This document shows positions 1 through 6,221 of a DNA stretch of 9,832 nt, one piece after another. Under the pieces are notes generated by a model. The model saw nothing but the letters and a program-made list of their open reading frames with translations. It was not told the origin of the DNA and searched no databases. Each line of letters starts with the position of its first letter. The first letter of the stretch is position 1. Origin of the DNA: Pseudomonadota bacterium (GTDB lineage: Bacteria > Pseudomonadota > Alphaproteobacteria > Sphingomonadales > Sphingomonadaceae); contig JAEWIL010000040.1 of the NCBI GenBank assembly GCA_023387085.1, positions 1 to 9,832 on the forward strand. Direction: 5' to 3'. The position numbers were made by a program, and so were the translations under genes.

Positions 1-1
1 C

Positions 2-127
2 ATCATCGCCAAACCCGAGACGACCTTCGGCAACGTCAAGGCCGACGTCCTCGCGCTCAAAGATCCCGACAATTTCGTGCGCGGAAACTTCTGCTCCATC
101 ATCCTCGGGTCGGCATGGCCGATCTGA
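2..127 (+). CDS. C-terminal end of probable HD-domain (cyanamide hydratase-like) hydrolase, partial
   Basis: The reading frame enters from the left edge and ends at TGA 125-127, leaving 41 residues. The visible tail contains KPETTFGNVKADVL, then RGNFCSIILGSAWP. This resembles the C-terminal tail that I recall for bacterial HD-domain proteins related to cyanamide hydratase, whose members are metal-dependent hydrolases. The metal-binding HD motifs would lie upstream, outside the window, so activity cannot be judged. The assignment rests only on the tail. No stem-loop with a T-run follows the stop codon. Confidence 0.5.
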   Translation: MIAKPETTFGNVKADVLALKDPDNFVRGNFCSIILGSAWPI

Positions 128-283
128 TCCGGCGGCGGCGGCGATCCCGGAGCGCACCGCGACCGCCCCTACGCAGCGGACGAAACGTCGTGGTCGGTGC
201 GCTACGCCTCGAGCCAACGAGCGAGCGGGCTGGCCAAACCAGGTTCCAAACCGCTTGCGCCACGCCTTCTCCCGTCCCGCCGC
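128..283. other. Gene-free spacer between HD-protein end and SIR2-like remnant
   Basis: No convincing gene lies here on either strand. The minus-strand frame that carries the SIR2-like tail stays open right through this stretch and across the HD gene to the window edge, but beyond the tail it shows no recognisable protein. I see no clear promoter or terminator. Confidence 0.4.
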
Positions 284-576
284 CCTTTTCTTTTGCATCG
301 CGAGATACTGGGCGACAAAGCTGTTGAAACCGCCGTTGAACGCCATGGGGCACGGGTGCCGTCCATCGCGCCCCGGAAACACCGCCTCGATCCGCTCGCG
401 CTTCGTGGGGGTGTCGGAGGGGTCGATATAGAAGATGGCCTTGTCATGGCCGTCTTCGGGTTCTTCGGCGAATTGACGAAGTATCGCATCAACGCATCGT
501 CTTCGGGAAGACCGTAACCCACGATGACCAATATGGTCGTCTCGCGCAGCAGGCGCACCGCCTTCGGAAAGTCTAT
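284..576 (-). pseudogene. Frameshifted C-terminal remnant of a SIR2-like domain protein
   Basis: Two minus-strand frames together read as one protein end. The first (about 576 down to 478) gives IDFPKAVRLLRE then ILVIVGYGLPEDDALMRYF. The second, from about 481 down to 284, gives LRQFAEEPEDGHDKAIFYID, then TPTKRERIEAVFPG, then NGGFNSFVAQYLAMQKKR. The hydrophobic strand followed by GYGLPEDD resembles the end of SIR2-like domains (vIGYSLPexD), as found in NAD-binding or NAD-cleaving proteins. A one-base shift near 478-481 separates the halves. No start codon or N-terminal domain remains, because the next gene begins at 645. The second frame has no stop codon down to base 1. The rest of the gene appears lost. 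A sequencing error could explain the frameshift but not the missing N-terminus or the missing stop. Family assignment is moderate. Confidence 0.45.
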
Positions 577-644
577 CCGGCCCCGGCTAGTTTTGCTAAG
601 CGGCGGCGCCGCGCGCCACGCCGCTGAGTCAACCGGAGAGCCGC

Positions 645-848
645 ATGCTCGGGGAAGTCAAAGATGCCGCTGCCTTGCGCCAAGTCCGCGATCGCCTGCG
701 CGCAGAGATCCGAATACTCGATCATCTTGGCGAGAAGACCGCGGCGATCGAACTCAATTCGGCGATCGAAATCCTGAATGATCGCCTTGGCGAAACGACA
801 TCGCCGGACGAGATCAACCGCCTGCTCGGTCGCCACGCGGCCAATTGA
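645..848 (+). CDS. Small helical hypothetical protein (67 aa)
   Basis: This is a compact 67-residue protein with heptad-like charged and hydrophobic spacing (VRDRLRAEIRILDHLGEK, then IELNSAIEILNDRL), so it is probably two or three helices. It has no signal peptide or membrane segment. A GGAG ribosome-binding site sits about eight bases before the ATG. I do not recognise the family and assign no function. Its TGA stop directly abuts the stop of the oppositely oriented winged-helix gene, so the two are convergent with no spacer. The good ribosome-binding site and coherent composition make a real gene likely. Confidence 0.6.
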   Translation: MLGEVKDAAALRQVRDRLRAEIRILDHLGEKTAAIELNSAIEILNDRLGETTSPDEINRLLGRHAAN

Positions 849-1334
849 TCATTCGTCATATTCGTCGAAGAAACGGTCCATTTTTTGCCGGGCTTCGGTA
901 CCGAGACGGATGAAAATGCGCCGGCCATCGTTCGGATCGGCAACGCGCTCGAAGAGACGGGCATCGGTCAGGGCAGTAATCCAGCGCAGCGCCGTCGTGG
1001 CTGGCACGGCCGCCGCGATACAGAGGCTCGAGACCGATACCGATCCGGATTCAAGTGTCGCCGCGTAGAGGTCGAGCAACATGTCCCAAGCGGGATCGGC
1101 AAATATGTCGGGCGCAAAAAGCTTCTCGCGGCGGCGGCGGCGGCGAATGACGCGCCGGACCAGCCGTGCACGCGCTTCCGGAAAGGAGCAGGGCCCCGCT
1201 CCGGGAGTCCAGCTCGCCGGCCTTTCCCGTTCTCCGATTTCCCCAATTCCCATTCCGCTGATCAGCATTTCGATACGGTCAAGCCGTGCGCCGAACTCTC
1301 CCAAATGAAGGTCCGCTTCCCTCGATTGGTCCAT
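849..1334 (-). CDS. Winged helix-turn-helix (MarR-like) transcriptional regulator
   Basis: The protein is 161 residues long. The first 60 or so residues are probably a short helical and linker region. A very basic stretch (RRVIRRRRRREKLF, about 60-73) precedes a C-terminal winged-helix domain (about 83-155). A likely recognition helix is PATTALRWITAL (about 111-122). The wing is VADPNDGRRIFIRL (about 131-144), which matches the DxxDGRR..v.LT pattern of MarR-type regulators. MarR-like proteins bind DNA as dimers. The usual N-terminal dimerisation helices are not obvious here, so it may be a divergent subgroup. A GGGGGGA stretch just upstream of the ATG serves as the ribosome-binding site. Its targets are unknown. 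Confidence 0.7.
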   Translation of the reverse strand: MDQSREADLHLGEFGARLDRIEMLISGMGIGEIGERERPASWTPGAGPCSFPEARARLVRRVIRRRRRREKLFAPDIFADPAWDMLLDLYAATLESGSVSVSSLCIAAAVPATTALRWITALTDARLFERVADPNDGRRIFIRLGTEARQKMDRFFDEYDE

Positions 1335-1452
1335 TGGTCCCCCCGGCCCGTAAAGACGACAAGATGTACCAATATGACGCAGGTTTCGCGTTCAAATACA
1401 TCCGGAACGGAGACAATCGCCGCCAGACTGGCAACTTCGGACAGCCCGCCCT

Positions 1453-1578
1453 TCAGCCGCCGGCCAGTGATCGGGCCGCTGCGGCGAGACTGGCGAGAAG
1501 CGAGGCTCCCATGAGGAGACCGACGAACCAGAATTCGATGATCAGCCCCGCGCTTTTCCATTTCGGCTTGCGGATCAT
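1453..1578 (-). CDS. Possible small single-pass membrane protein (41 aa)
   Basis: A short frame runs from ATG at 1578 to TGA at 1453-1455. It begins with a positively charged MIRKPKWK, continues with one hydrophobic segment (about residues 10-35, AGLIIEFWFVGLLMGASLLA and on), and ends in RSLAGG. Positive charges before one membrane helix fit an inner-membrane protein with a cytoplasmic N-terminus. The ribosome-binding site is weak (GGAC at a short distance). The spacer to the winged-helix gene downstream is 118 bases, so co-transcription is possible. Function is unknown, and a chance frame is possible. Confidence 0.4.
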   Translation of the reverse strand: MIRKPKWKSAGLIIEFWFVGLLMGASLLASLAAAARSLAGG

Positions 1579-1641
1579 GTCGCGTCCGGGTCGTGAGGAT
1601 CAAAAAGTGATAGGGCCATCGTCGGCGGACCTTATCCGGAG

Positions 1642-1668
1642 TTGCACCCGCACCGCAAGCTTGCACCC
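1642..1668. repeat. Direct repeat TTGCACCC around a palindrome, possible operator
   Basis: TTGCACCC occurs at 1642-1649 and again at 1661-1668, 19 bases apart start to start. The perfect 10-base palindrome GCAAGCTTGC (1655-1664) overlaps the second copy. The group lies about 65-90 bases upstream of the small membrane-protein frame (minus strand), where a promoter or operator would be expected. Short matches of this size can arise by chance. Confidence 0.25.
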
Positions 1669-1843
1669 ATGACTTCCCTCGCCGGATCGTTACGGGCCGG
1701 TCCCGCTTCCAGTGCACGGAGCAAAACGTGCTGGAATATTTTCGTTCGTTGCCGCTCTTCCGGCGCCTCCGGCCCGGAAAAGGCGAGCCGGACACGTCAA
1801 CAAGCCGGGAACGAGAACCCGTGCCCCGTCCCCAGCCCGCAGT

Positions 1844-2452
1844 TCAGAAGCGGTATCCGCCTGTCAGTGCGACTTGGTGGCGCGCAACGGAAATGCCGGT
1901 GTTGACGCCGTCATATTTATAATCGCCATAGTCCGAGTAGCGATACTCCAGACGGGCGAAGGTCGGGCCCTTCACCAGCTCCGCACCGGCGCCGAGGCGG
2001 TAGCCGTCGAGCGTGTCGCTGTCCTTGAAGCTGTCCGATCCATCCGAATAACGCGCCGTCACGCGAGCGTTGGTGTAGCCGGCCTTGGCGAAGAGCAGCA
2101 CGGTGGGGCTCACCGCGAAGCCGAGCCGCGCGCCGACGTACAGATCGCGCGATGCGGCGATCGAAGCTTCGTCGCCTGCGCTCAGGACATCGCTCACGGT
2201 TTCCTTGACGGTCGAGTCCGAATATTCGGTCTCGACACCGACCACAGCGCTACCAAGGTCAAAGTCGTAACCAGCGGAAAGGCCGTAAAGCAGTCCGTCC
2301 TTCGAGCCGCTTTCTCCGTCGAGGCTCAGCCGGGTGCTGTCATAGCCCGCGACGACGCCCACCTTGAAGCCACCAAGATCACGGCTTTCCTGAGCATAGG
2401 CCGGCATGGACACAAAACAGATAGCAAGAGAAGCCAGAATTACTTTTTTCAT
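1844..2452 (-). CDS. Outer-membrane beta-barrel protein (OmpA-like/porin family)
   Basis: The protein is 202 residues long. It starts with a classic signal peptide (MKKVILASLAICFVSMPAYA, cleavage likely after residue 20 before QES). The mature part is made of alternating amphipathic strands rich in Gly, Tyr, Asp and Ser (FKVGVVAGYDSTRLSLDG, LYGLSAGYDF, YVGARLGFAVSP, LFAKAGYTNARV, FARLEYRYSDYG) and ends in a terminal Phe (GGYRF), the signature recognised for barrel insertion. This fits the eight-stranded OmpA-like barrel family without a peptidoglycan-binding domain. The start is set by AAGGA seven to eight bases before the ATG at 2452. The frame stays open far upstream, but that extension overlaps the PilZ gene and lacks barrel character. 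No clear T-run terminator follows. Confidence 0.85.
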   Translation of the reverse strand: MKKVILASLAICFVSMPAYAQESRDLGGFKVGVVAGYDSTRLSLDGESGSKDGLLYGLSAGYDFDLGSAVVGVETEYSDSTVKETVSDVLSAGDEASIAASRDLYVGARLGFAVSPTVLLFAKAGYTNARVTARYSDGSDSFKDSDTLDGYRLGAGAELVKGPTFARLEYRYSDYGDYKYDGVNTGISVARHQVALTGGYRF

Positions 2453-2533
2453 TATTATTCCTTCATTCAAGTTTGCGCAACGCGCGCCGGCTCGAATGGC
2501 GGAAGCTTGTCGGAAGTCAATGCCGACACATGC

Positions 2534-2578
2534 ACTATATAGCAAATTTCCGCCGACTGTTGCAGTATTGTTACACTG
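2534..2578 (-). promoter_or_regulatory. Candidate promoter and upstream direct repeat of the outer-membrane protein gene
   Basis: On the minus strand this AT-rich patch carries GCTATATAGTGC, which could supply a -10 element (TATATA at 2541-2536 or TATAGT at 2539-2534). That gives a leader of about 75 bases before the ATG. No good -35 match is seen at the right distance. Just upstream, plus-strand TGTTGCA (2558-2564) and TGTTACA (2569-2575) repeat with an 11-base period, about one helical turn. This could be an activator site replacing a weak -35. Confidence 0.35.
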
Positions 2579-2703
2579 AACCGCCGGAACCCGATTTTCC
2601 GGATCGGCGCGTCCTTCCCTTTTCGATGGAACCGATGCACTCACCAGCATCGACGCGTCGTCGTGAGCCGTCCTGCGGATCGGGACGCGTCCTCCGGCGG
2701 CGC

Positions 2704-3468
2704 CTATTTCGTTTCCCTTGTCGCCGGTCCGGATGCAGGCCGGCTCTTCTTGAACGCGGCTGCCATCCGGCGTGGGCTCATCGAAGTGACGAAAGCGATC
2801 ATCTCGGGCATCCCGCCGTTCCGTGCTCGTCCGGCATCGCCGCCGGCACCGAACCGGCCGATGCTTTCGAGATCGCTGCGATCGAGCGGCTGGGTGAACC
2901 AAAGACCGCCGCGCTTGCCCCGTGCCCATCGCACGAGCGCGCGACGACGGCGCTCGCCTCCCGGCAACACCAGTTCCAGCTCGCTTCCCGGTTCGAGCAA
3001 GGCATCGCATATATATCCGGCTCCCTGCTGGGAAATATTAACAAGATCGATGGCCAGCGAGCCATTGCGCGTGATCAGGATCGCCTCTGCAGCGACGGGC
3101 AGACGCAAGGCCCGATAGCCTTCGGCTCGTTGTTCGGCCGCGAGAGCATGCAGCGTCGCGGCCGCATCGATCCGGTTCTTGAACGCGACGCCGCAGCGCC
3201 CCCTTTTTGCCCAGACGATGCGACCCTCGACCTTTATCGTCTCTGACAGGGATATCTCGACGCGCTCGCCGACAGCCACCGGTACGTCGGCGGCAAGCTG
3301 CAGTCCTTCGTCGGAAATATTGCGGACGCGCCATAATCCGATGTCGCGGTCGCGCGCGACACGGGCGATCCGGCACACCGCGCGGTGACGTTCGGCGCCG
3401 CGTCGGTCGGGGACCGCGACCTCGCTGAAATTCGTTGTCCGTGAATCGGGAAAACCACCCTCGTCCAT
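2704..3468 (-). CDS. Tandem PilZ-domain protein, probable c-di-GMP receptor
   Basis: This is a 254-residue soluble protein with two PilZ domains. Domain 1 (about 20-105) has the RxxxR motif in DRRGAERHR (R23, R27) and the D/NxSxxG motif in NISDEG (50-55), followed by barrel strands (RVEISLSETIKVEGRIVWAKRGRCGVAF). Domain 2 (about 117-200) keeps NISQQG (144-149), but its arginine motif is compressed to RALR (119-122). The tail after 205 is basic and low in complexity. PilZ domains bind cyclic di-GMP through these two motifs, so binding by domain 1 is expected and by domain 2 doubtful. AGGAGG lies six bases before ATG 3468, which favours this start over the preceding TTG. The gene is divergent from metB and upstream of the barrel gene on the same strand. 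Confidence 0.85.
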   Translation of the reverse strand: MDEGGFPDSRTTNFSEVAVPDRRGAERHRAVCRIARVARDRDIGLWRVRNISDEGLQLAADVPVAVGERVEISLSETIKVEGRIVWAKRGRCGVAFKNRIDAAATLHALAAEQRAEGYRALRLPVAAEAILITRNGSLAIDLVNISQQGAGYICDALLEPGSELELVLPGGERRRRALVRWARGKRGGLWFTQPLDRSDLESIGRFGAGGDAGRARNGGMPEMIAFVTSMSPRRMAAAFKKSRPASGPATRETK

Positions 3469-3827
3469 CAAGCCCCTCCTCTCCTGAGTGCGGGTTCAAT
3501 CGACCGTAGAACCGCGCACGATCGCACCCGGATTCACCATCCGGTTCGGGCGGCATCCGCGCATGCGTCAGCCCGCCCTTGGCCCTGACGGCAATATTGA
3601 ACCGGTTTTGACGTTACGGCAAGCGTCAAAATGACGTTTTATGAAATATAAATCATCACGCCCGGTTTCGCAGGTCAGCCTTCAGCGGAATATCAAGCGC
3701 GAACAGACTGCCCATCCAGCCGGCGCGACAGCGGAATTGCTCTTTTGCGCCCCGCCGTCCTAAAGGCAGGCACAAACCCGATCAGCCTGCGGCGTACCCT
3801 GCCGTCTCTCCAGGAAAGTGATATCGC
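3469..3827. other. Divergent intergenic region between PilZ gene and metB
   Basis: About 360 bases hold no convincing gene. The centre (about 3600-3660) is much richer in A and T than its surroundings and contains the TGACG/CGTCA symmetric array described separately, which fits a control region. I see no SAM- or SAH-riboswitch signature before metB. The metB ribosome-binding site (AGGAA) is a little far, about 12 bases before the ATG. Confidence 0.5.
3606..3640. promoter_or_regulatory. TGACG/CGTCA inverted-repeat array, candidate operator
   Basis: TTTTGACG (3606-3613) and CGTCAAAA (3624-3631) form a perfect eight-base inverted repeat with a ten-base spacer. The second arm is also half of a second palindrome, CGTCA AAA TGACG (3624-3636), followed by TTTT. 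Three TGACG-type half-sites are therefore packed in 35 bases, inside the most AT-rich stretch between two divergent genes. This arrangement is typical of a dimeric repressor or activator site. Which gene it controls is unknown. Confidence 0.45.
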
Positions 3828-4997
3828 ATGACGGAGCAACCGAGCAGACCCAGACCCGAAACGATCGCCGCAGCCTTTGGCGTGGCGAGCGACGCGGCCT
3901 ACGGCGCCGTCGCGCCGCCGATCTATCTTTCGACGACCTACGAGTTTGCGGGGTACGACGAACCCCGGCGCTATGACTACGGCCGCGCCGGCAATCCGAC
4001 GCGCGACCTGCTCGCGGACGCGCTGACCGGCCTCGAAGGAGGCGCCGGGGCCGTCATGACTGCCAGCGGCATGGCGGCAATCGACTTGCTGCTTGGAACG
4101 CTTGACGCCGGCGCGGCGGTGGTCGCGCCGCACGATTGCTATGGCGGCACGATGCGGCTGCTGAAGGCGCGCGCCGCACGCGGCCAGATCGCCGTGCGCT
4201 TCGTCGACCAGGGCGACGCGGCGGCGGTCGAAGCCGCGCTGGCCGGCTCGCCGGCCCTTTTGTTCATTGAAACCCCGAGTAACCCGCTGATGCGCGTCGT
4301 CGATATCGCCGACCTCGCCACGCGCGCGAAGGCGCACAGATGTGCTGTCGCCGTCGACAATACGTTTCTTTCTCCGGCGCTGCAGCGTCCGATCGCCCTC
4401 GGGGCGGATTATGTGGTGCACTCGACGACCAAATTTCTGAACGGGCATTCGGACGTCATCGGCGGCGCCGTCATCGCCGCCAGTGCGGACGACGCCGAAC
4501 GCCTCCGTTACTGGGCCAATGTCATCGGGACCGCCGCCTCGCCGTTCGATGCCTGGCTGACGCTGCGCGGCCTGCGGACCCTGTTTCCGCGAGTACAGCA
4601 ACAGCAGGCCAGTGCGGCGGCGGTCGCGCAATATCTCGCCGGACATCAGGCGGTCGCCCGCGTGCATTATCCCGGCCTCGCCTCGCATCCCGGCCATGCG
4701 CTTGCGTTACGCCAGCAGAAAGGGTTCGGGGCAATGCTCAGCTTCGACCTCGCCGGCGGAGCCGAGGCGGCGCGCGCATTCGCTGCGGCAGTGCGAATCT
4801 TTACTCTCGCCGAATCCCTCGGCGGGATCGAGAGTCTCGCCGCGCATCCCGCCACGATGACGCACGCCGACATGGGCGCCGAGGCCCGCAGCGCTGCGGG
4901 GATCGGCGATGGCCTCATCCGCCTGTCGGTGGGACTCGAAGCGCCCGCGGACCTTGTTGATGGACTGGAGGCGGGCCTTGCGGCCTGTCGCATGTAG
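3828..4997 (+). CDS. metB: Cystathionine gamma-synthase (O-succinylhomoserine thiol-lyase)
   Basis: This cytoplasmic PLP enzyme replaces the acyl group of O-acyl-homoserine with cysteine to form cystathionine, a step of methionine synthesis by transsulfuration. The 389 residues align along the whole length with E. coli MetB as I recall it (386 aa). Matching blocks include YGAVAPPIYLSTTYEF, GNPTRD, APHDCYGG, ETPSNPLMRVVDIA, VDNTFLSPALQ, LNGHSDV, RQQKGFGAMLSF, FTLAESLGGIESL and HPATMTHADM. Expected functional residues are present: PLP lysine K202 (HSTTK), D177 (VDNTF), phosphate-binding Y51 and R53 (YGR), Y105 stacking on the cofactor, and substrate-carboxylate R365 (IRLSVG). Related MetZ, MetY and MetC enzymes share the fold, but these blocks favour MetB. 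The gene stands alone between regulatory regions. Confidence 0.9.
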   Translation: MTEQPSRPRPETIAAAFGVASDAAYGAVAPPIYLSTTYEFAGYDEPRRYDYGRAGNPTRDLLADALTGLEGGAGAVMTASGMAAIDLLLGTLDAGAAVVAPHDCYGGTMRLLKARAARGQIAVRFVDQGDAAAVEAALAGSPALLFIETPSNPLMRVVDIADLATRAKAHRCAVAVDNTFLSPALQRPIALGADYVVHSTTKFLNGHSDVIGGAVIAASADDAERLRYWANVIGTAASPFDAWLTLRGLRTLFPRVQQQQASAAAVAQYLAGHQAVARVHYPGLASHPGHALALRQQKGFGAMLSFDLAGGAEAARAFAAAVRIFTLAESLGGIESLAAHPATMTHADMGAEARSAAGIGDGLIRLSVGLEAPADLVDGLEAGLAACRM

Positions 4998-5090
4998 CGT
5001 TGCGAGCCGAAAGCCGCCGCTGTTTTAAGGGCATGGCCCGTGGGCGATGCCTTCGACGCAGCGATGTTGCTGCCCAATCGTCGGCGGCGG

Positions 5091-5138
5091 CGTCTCGGCA
5101 ATCGGCAGCCGTCTTTCTGCCGATCCGGGGCCGAGACG
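5091..5138 (+). terminator. Nested stem-loop downstream of metB
   Basis: An outer perfect stem CGTCTCGGC (5091-5099) pairs with GCCGAGACG (5130-5138). An inner perfect stem ATCGGCAG (5101-5108) pairs with CTGCCGAT (5117-5124) around an eight-base loop. Only one base on the left and five on the right separate the stems, giving 17 GC-rich pairs in 48 bases. It lies 93 bases after the metB stop and about 105 before the LysR start. No T-run follows, so an ordinary intrinsic terminator is not proven. It could instead be an RNA 3' end, a structured leader of the LysR gene or a protein-binding site. Confidence 0.45.
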
Positions 5139-5243
5139 GCTGTCGGCAGGCGGTCAATATCGGCCCGCCCGATGACGGCTGTTCTACAGGCGCATCGTCC
5201 GCTATCAGGCCGGCCACCTTACAGGTTCGGCTGAAGGATAATA

Positions 5244-6221
5244 ATGCAGGATCCAGTCCAGAAGCTCTCGTGGGATGACCTTCGGATCGTACGCGCCATC
5301 GGCAGGAGCGGAGCTCTCGCGCCTGCAGCGAAGGTGCTCGGCGTCAATATTTCCACGATCGCGCGGCGCCTGAACGCCGTGGAAGCCGCATTGGGCGCGA
5401 CACTGTTCGAACGCCGCCGCACCGGATATCTGGTTACCCGTCAAGGCCAGGAGATGATGACGCTCGCCGACCGCGTCGAGCTCGATGTGGTCAGCGTGGT
5501 CCGGCGTGTCTCTGACTCGATTCAGGACCAGATCGGCACCCTGCGCATCACGACCAGCGATTCGCTCCTGCTTCACTTCCTCACCCCGGTCATCGCCAGC
5601 TTCAGCGCTCTCAATGAAGGGATGAGAATCGAAGTCATCGTCGGAAACAACGCTCTCAATCTCGCGCGGGGCGAATCTGACATCGCGATCAGGGCGACAG
5701 ACAAGCCGCCCGAAAACCTGTTTGGCCGGAAAGTCGCGACCATCGCCTGGGCTCCCTATGCGCATATTTCCCGCCCGGGGACATCTTTGCCCGGAAATGA
5801 TCGGGCCGCCCCCCGAAAATGGGTATCCTATGGCGGAAAACTGGCCGATCTCAAGGCATCCAGATTCGTCGAGGCGACAGTTCGTCCGGATGATATCGCC
5901 TATCGAACCGACTCGGTCGCAAGCGCGGCGGCGGGCATCGCCGCGGGGATGGGCGCGGGTTATCTGCCTTGCATGCTGGGCGATATCACCCCCGGGCTCG
6001 TCCGGATCGGCGCGGTCGAGACCCAGCTTAACGATGAGTTATGGCTGCTCACCCATCCCGAAATCCGGAAATCAGGCCGGATATATGCCTTCATGACTCA
6101 TTGCATCGACGCGATCGGCAAGCAGCGCAGCCTCATCGAAGGGCGCCGTCCGCAAGGAGCGACCGATGCGGCTGCAGACGACCTGGGCATCAAGCCCGAG
6201 ACCTGGCCTGCACCGCCCTGA
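5244..6221 (+). CDS. LysR-family transcriptional regulator
   Basis: This 325-residue regulator has an N-terminal winged helix-turn-helix (about 8-65: LSWDDLRIVRAIGRSGAL, AAKVLGVNISTIARRLNAVE, LGATLFERRRTGYLVTRQGQ). A linker helix is followed by a periplasmic-binding-protein-like effector domain (about 95-300, with RGESDIAIR and AAGIAAGMGAGYLPCMLGD). LysR proteins act as tetramers on divergent promoters and respond to a small molecule. AAGGAT lies about five bases before the ATG, in a leader (AAGGATAATAATG) almost the same as that of the barrel gene. The 3' end overlaps the RidA-family gene by 32 bases. By position, the RidA/YcaC divergent promoter (6655-6964) is the likeliest target, though the regulator is not itself divergent from it. 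The effector cannot be read from the sequence. Confidence 0.9.
   Translation: MQDPVQKLSWDDLRIVRAIGRSGALAPAAKVLGVNISTIARRLNAVEAALGATLFERRRTGYLVTRQGQEMMTLADRVELDVVSVVRRVSDSIQDQIGTLRITTSDSLLLHFLTPVIASFSALNEGMRIEVIVGNNALNLARGESDIAIRATDKPPENLFGRKVATIAWAPYAHISRPGTSLPGNDRAAPRKWVSYGGKLADLKASRFVEATVRPDDIAYRTDSVASAAAGIAAGMGAGYLPCMLGDITPGLVRIGAVETQLNDELWLLTHPEIRKSGRIYAFMTHCIDAIGKQRSLIEGRRPQGATDAAADDLGIKPETWPAPP

Noticed and set aside
1122..1142. Run of GCG/CGG triplets
   Set aside because: It is the codon run for the arginine-rich stretch of the winged-helix protein, not an independent repeat.
1758..1779. TTCCGG/CCGGAA hairpin after the barrel gene as a terminator
   Set aside because: The stem is only six pairs with a ten-base loop, it lies 65 bases from the stop and has no T-run on the minus strand.
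1262..1795. 177-aa minus-strand frame and the overlapping plus-strand frames at 885-1672
   Set aside because: They overlap the winged-helix gene in other frames, lack protein-like composition and show no ribosome-binding site.
1712..2542. 276-aa plus-strand frame
   Set aside because: It is antisense to the barrel gene, whose signal peptide, beta strands and terminal Phe are clear.
2453..3010. Upstream extension of the outer-membrane protein frame
   Set aside because: The extension overlaps the PilZ gene, is Arg-rich and would bury the clear signal peptide and ribosome-binding site at 2452.
3641..3827. Riboswitch (SAM or SAH type) before metB
   Set aside because: I looked for a conserved stem-loop or pseudoknot signature and saw none that I could support.
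3693..4697. 334-aa open frame on the minus strand
   Set aside because: It is antisense to metB, which has complete active-site motifs, and the predicted product has no recognisable domain.
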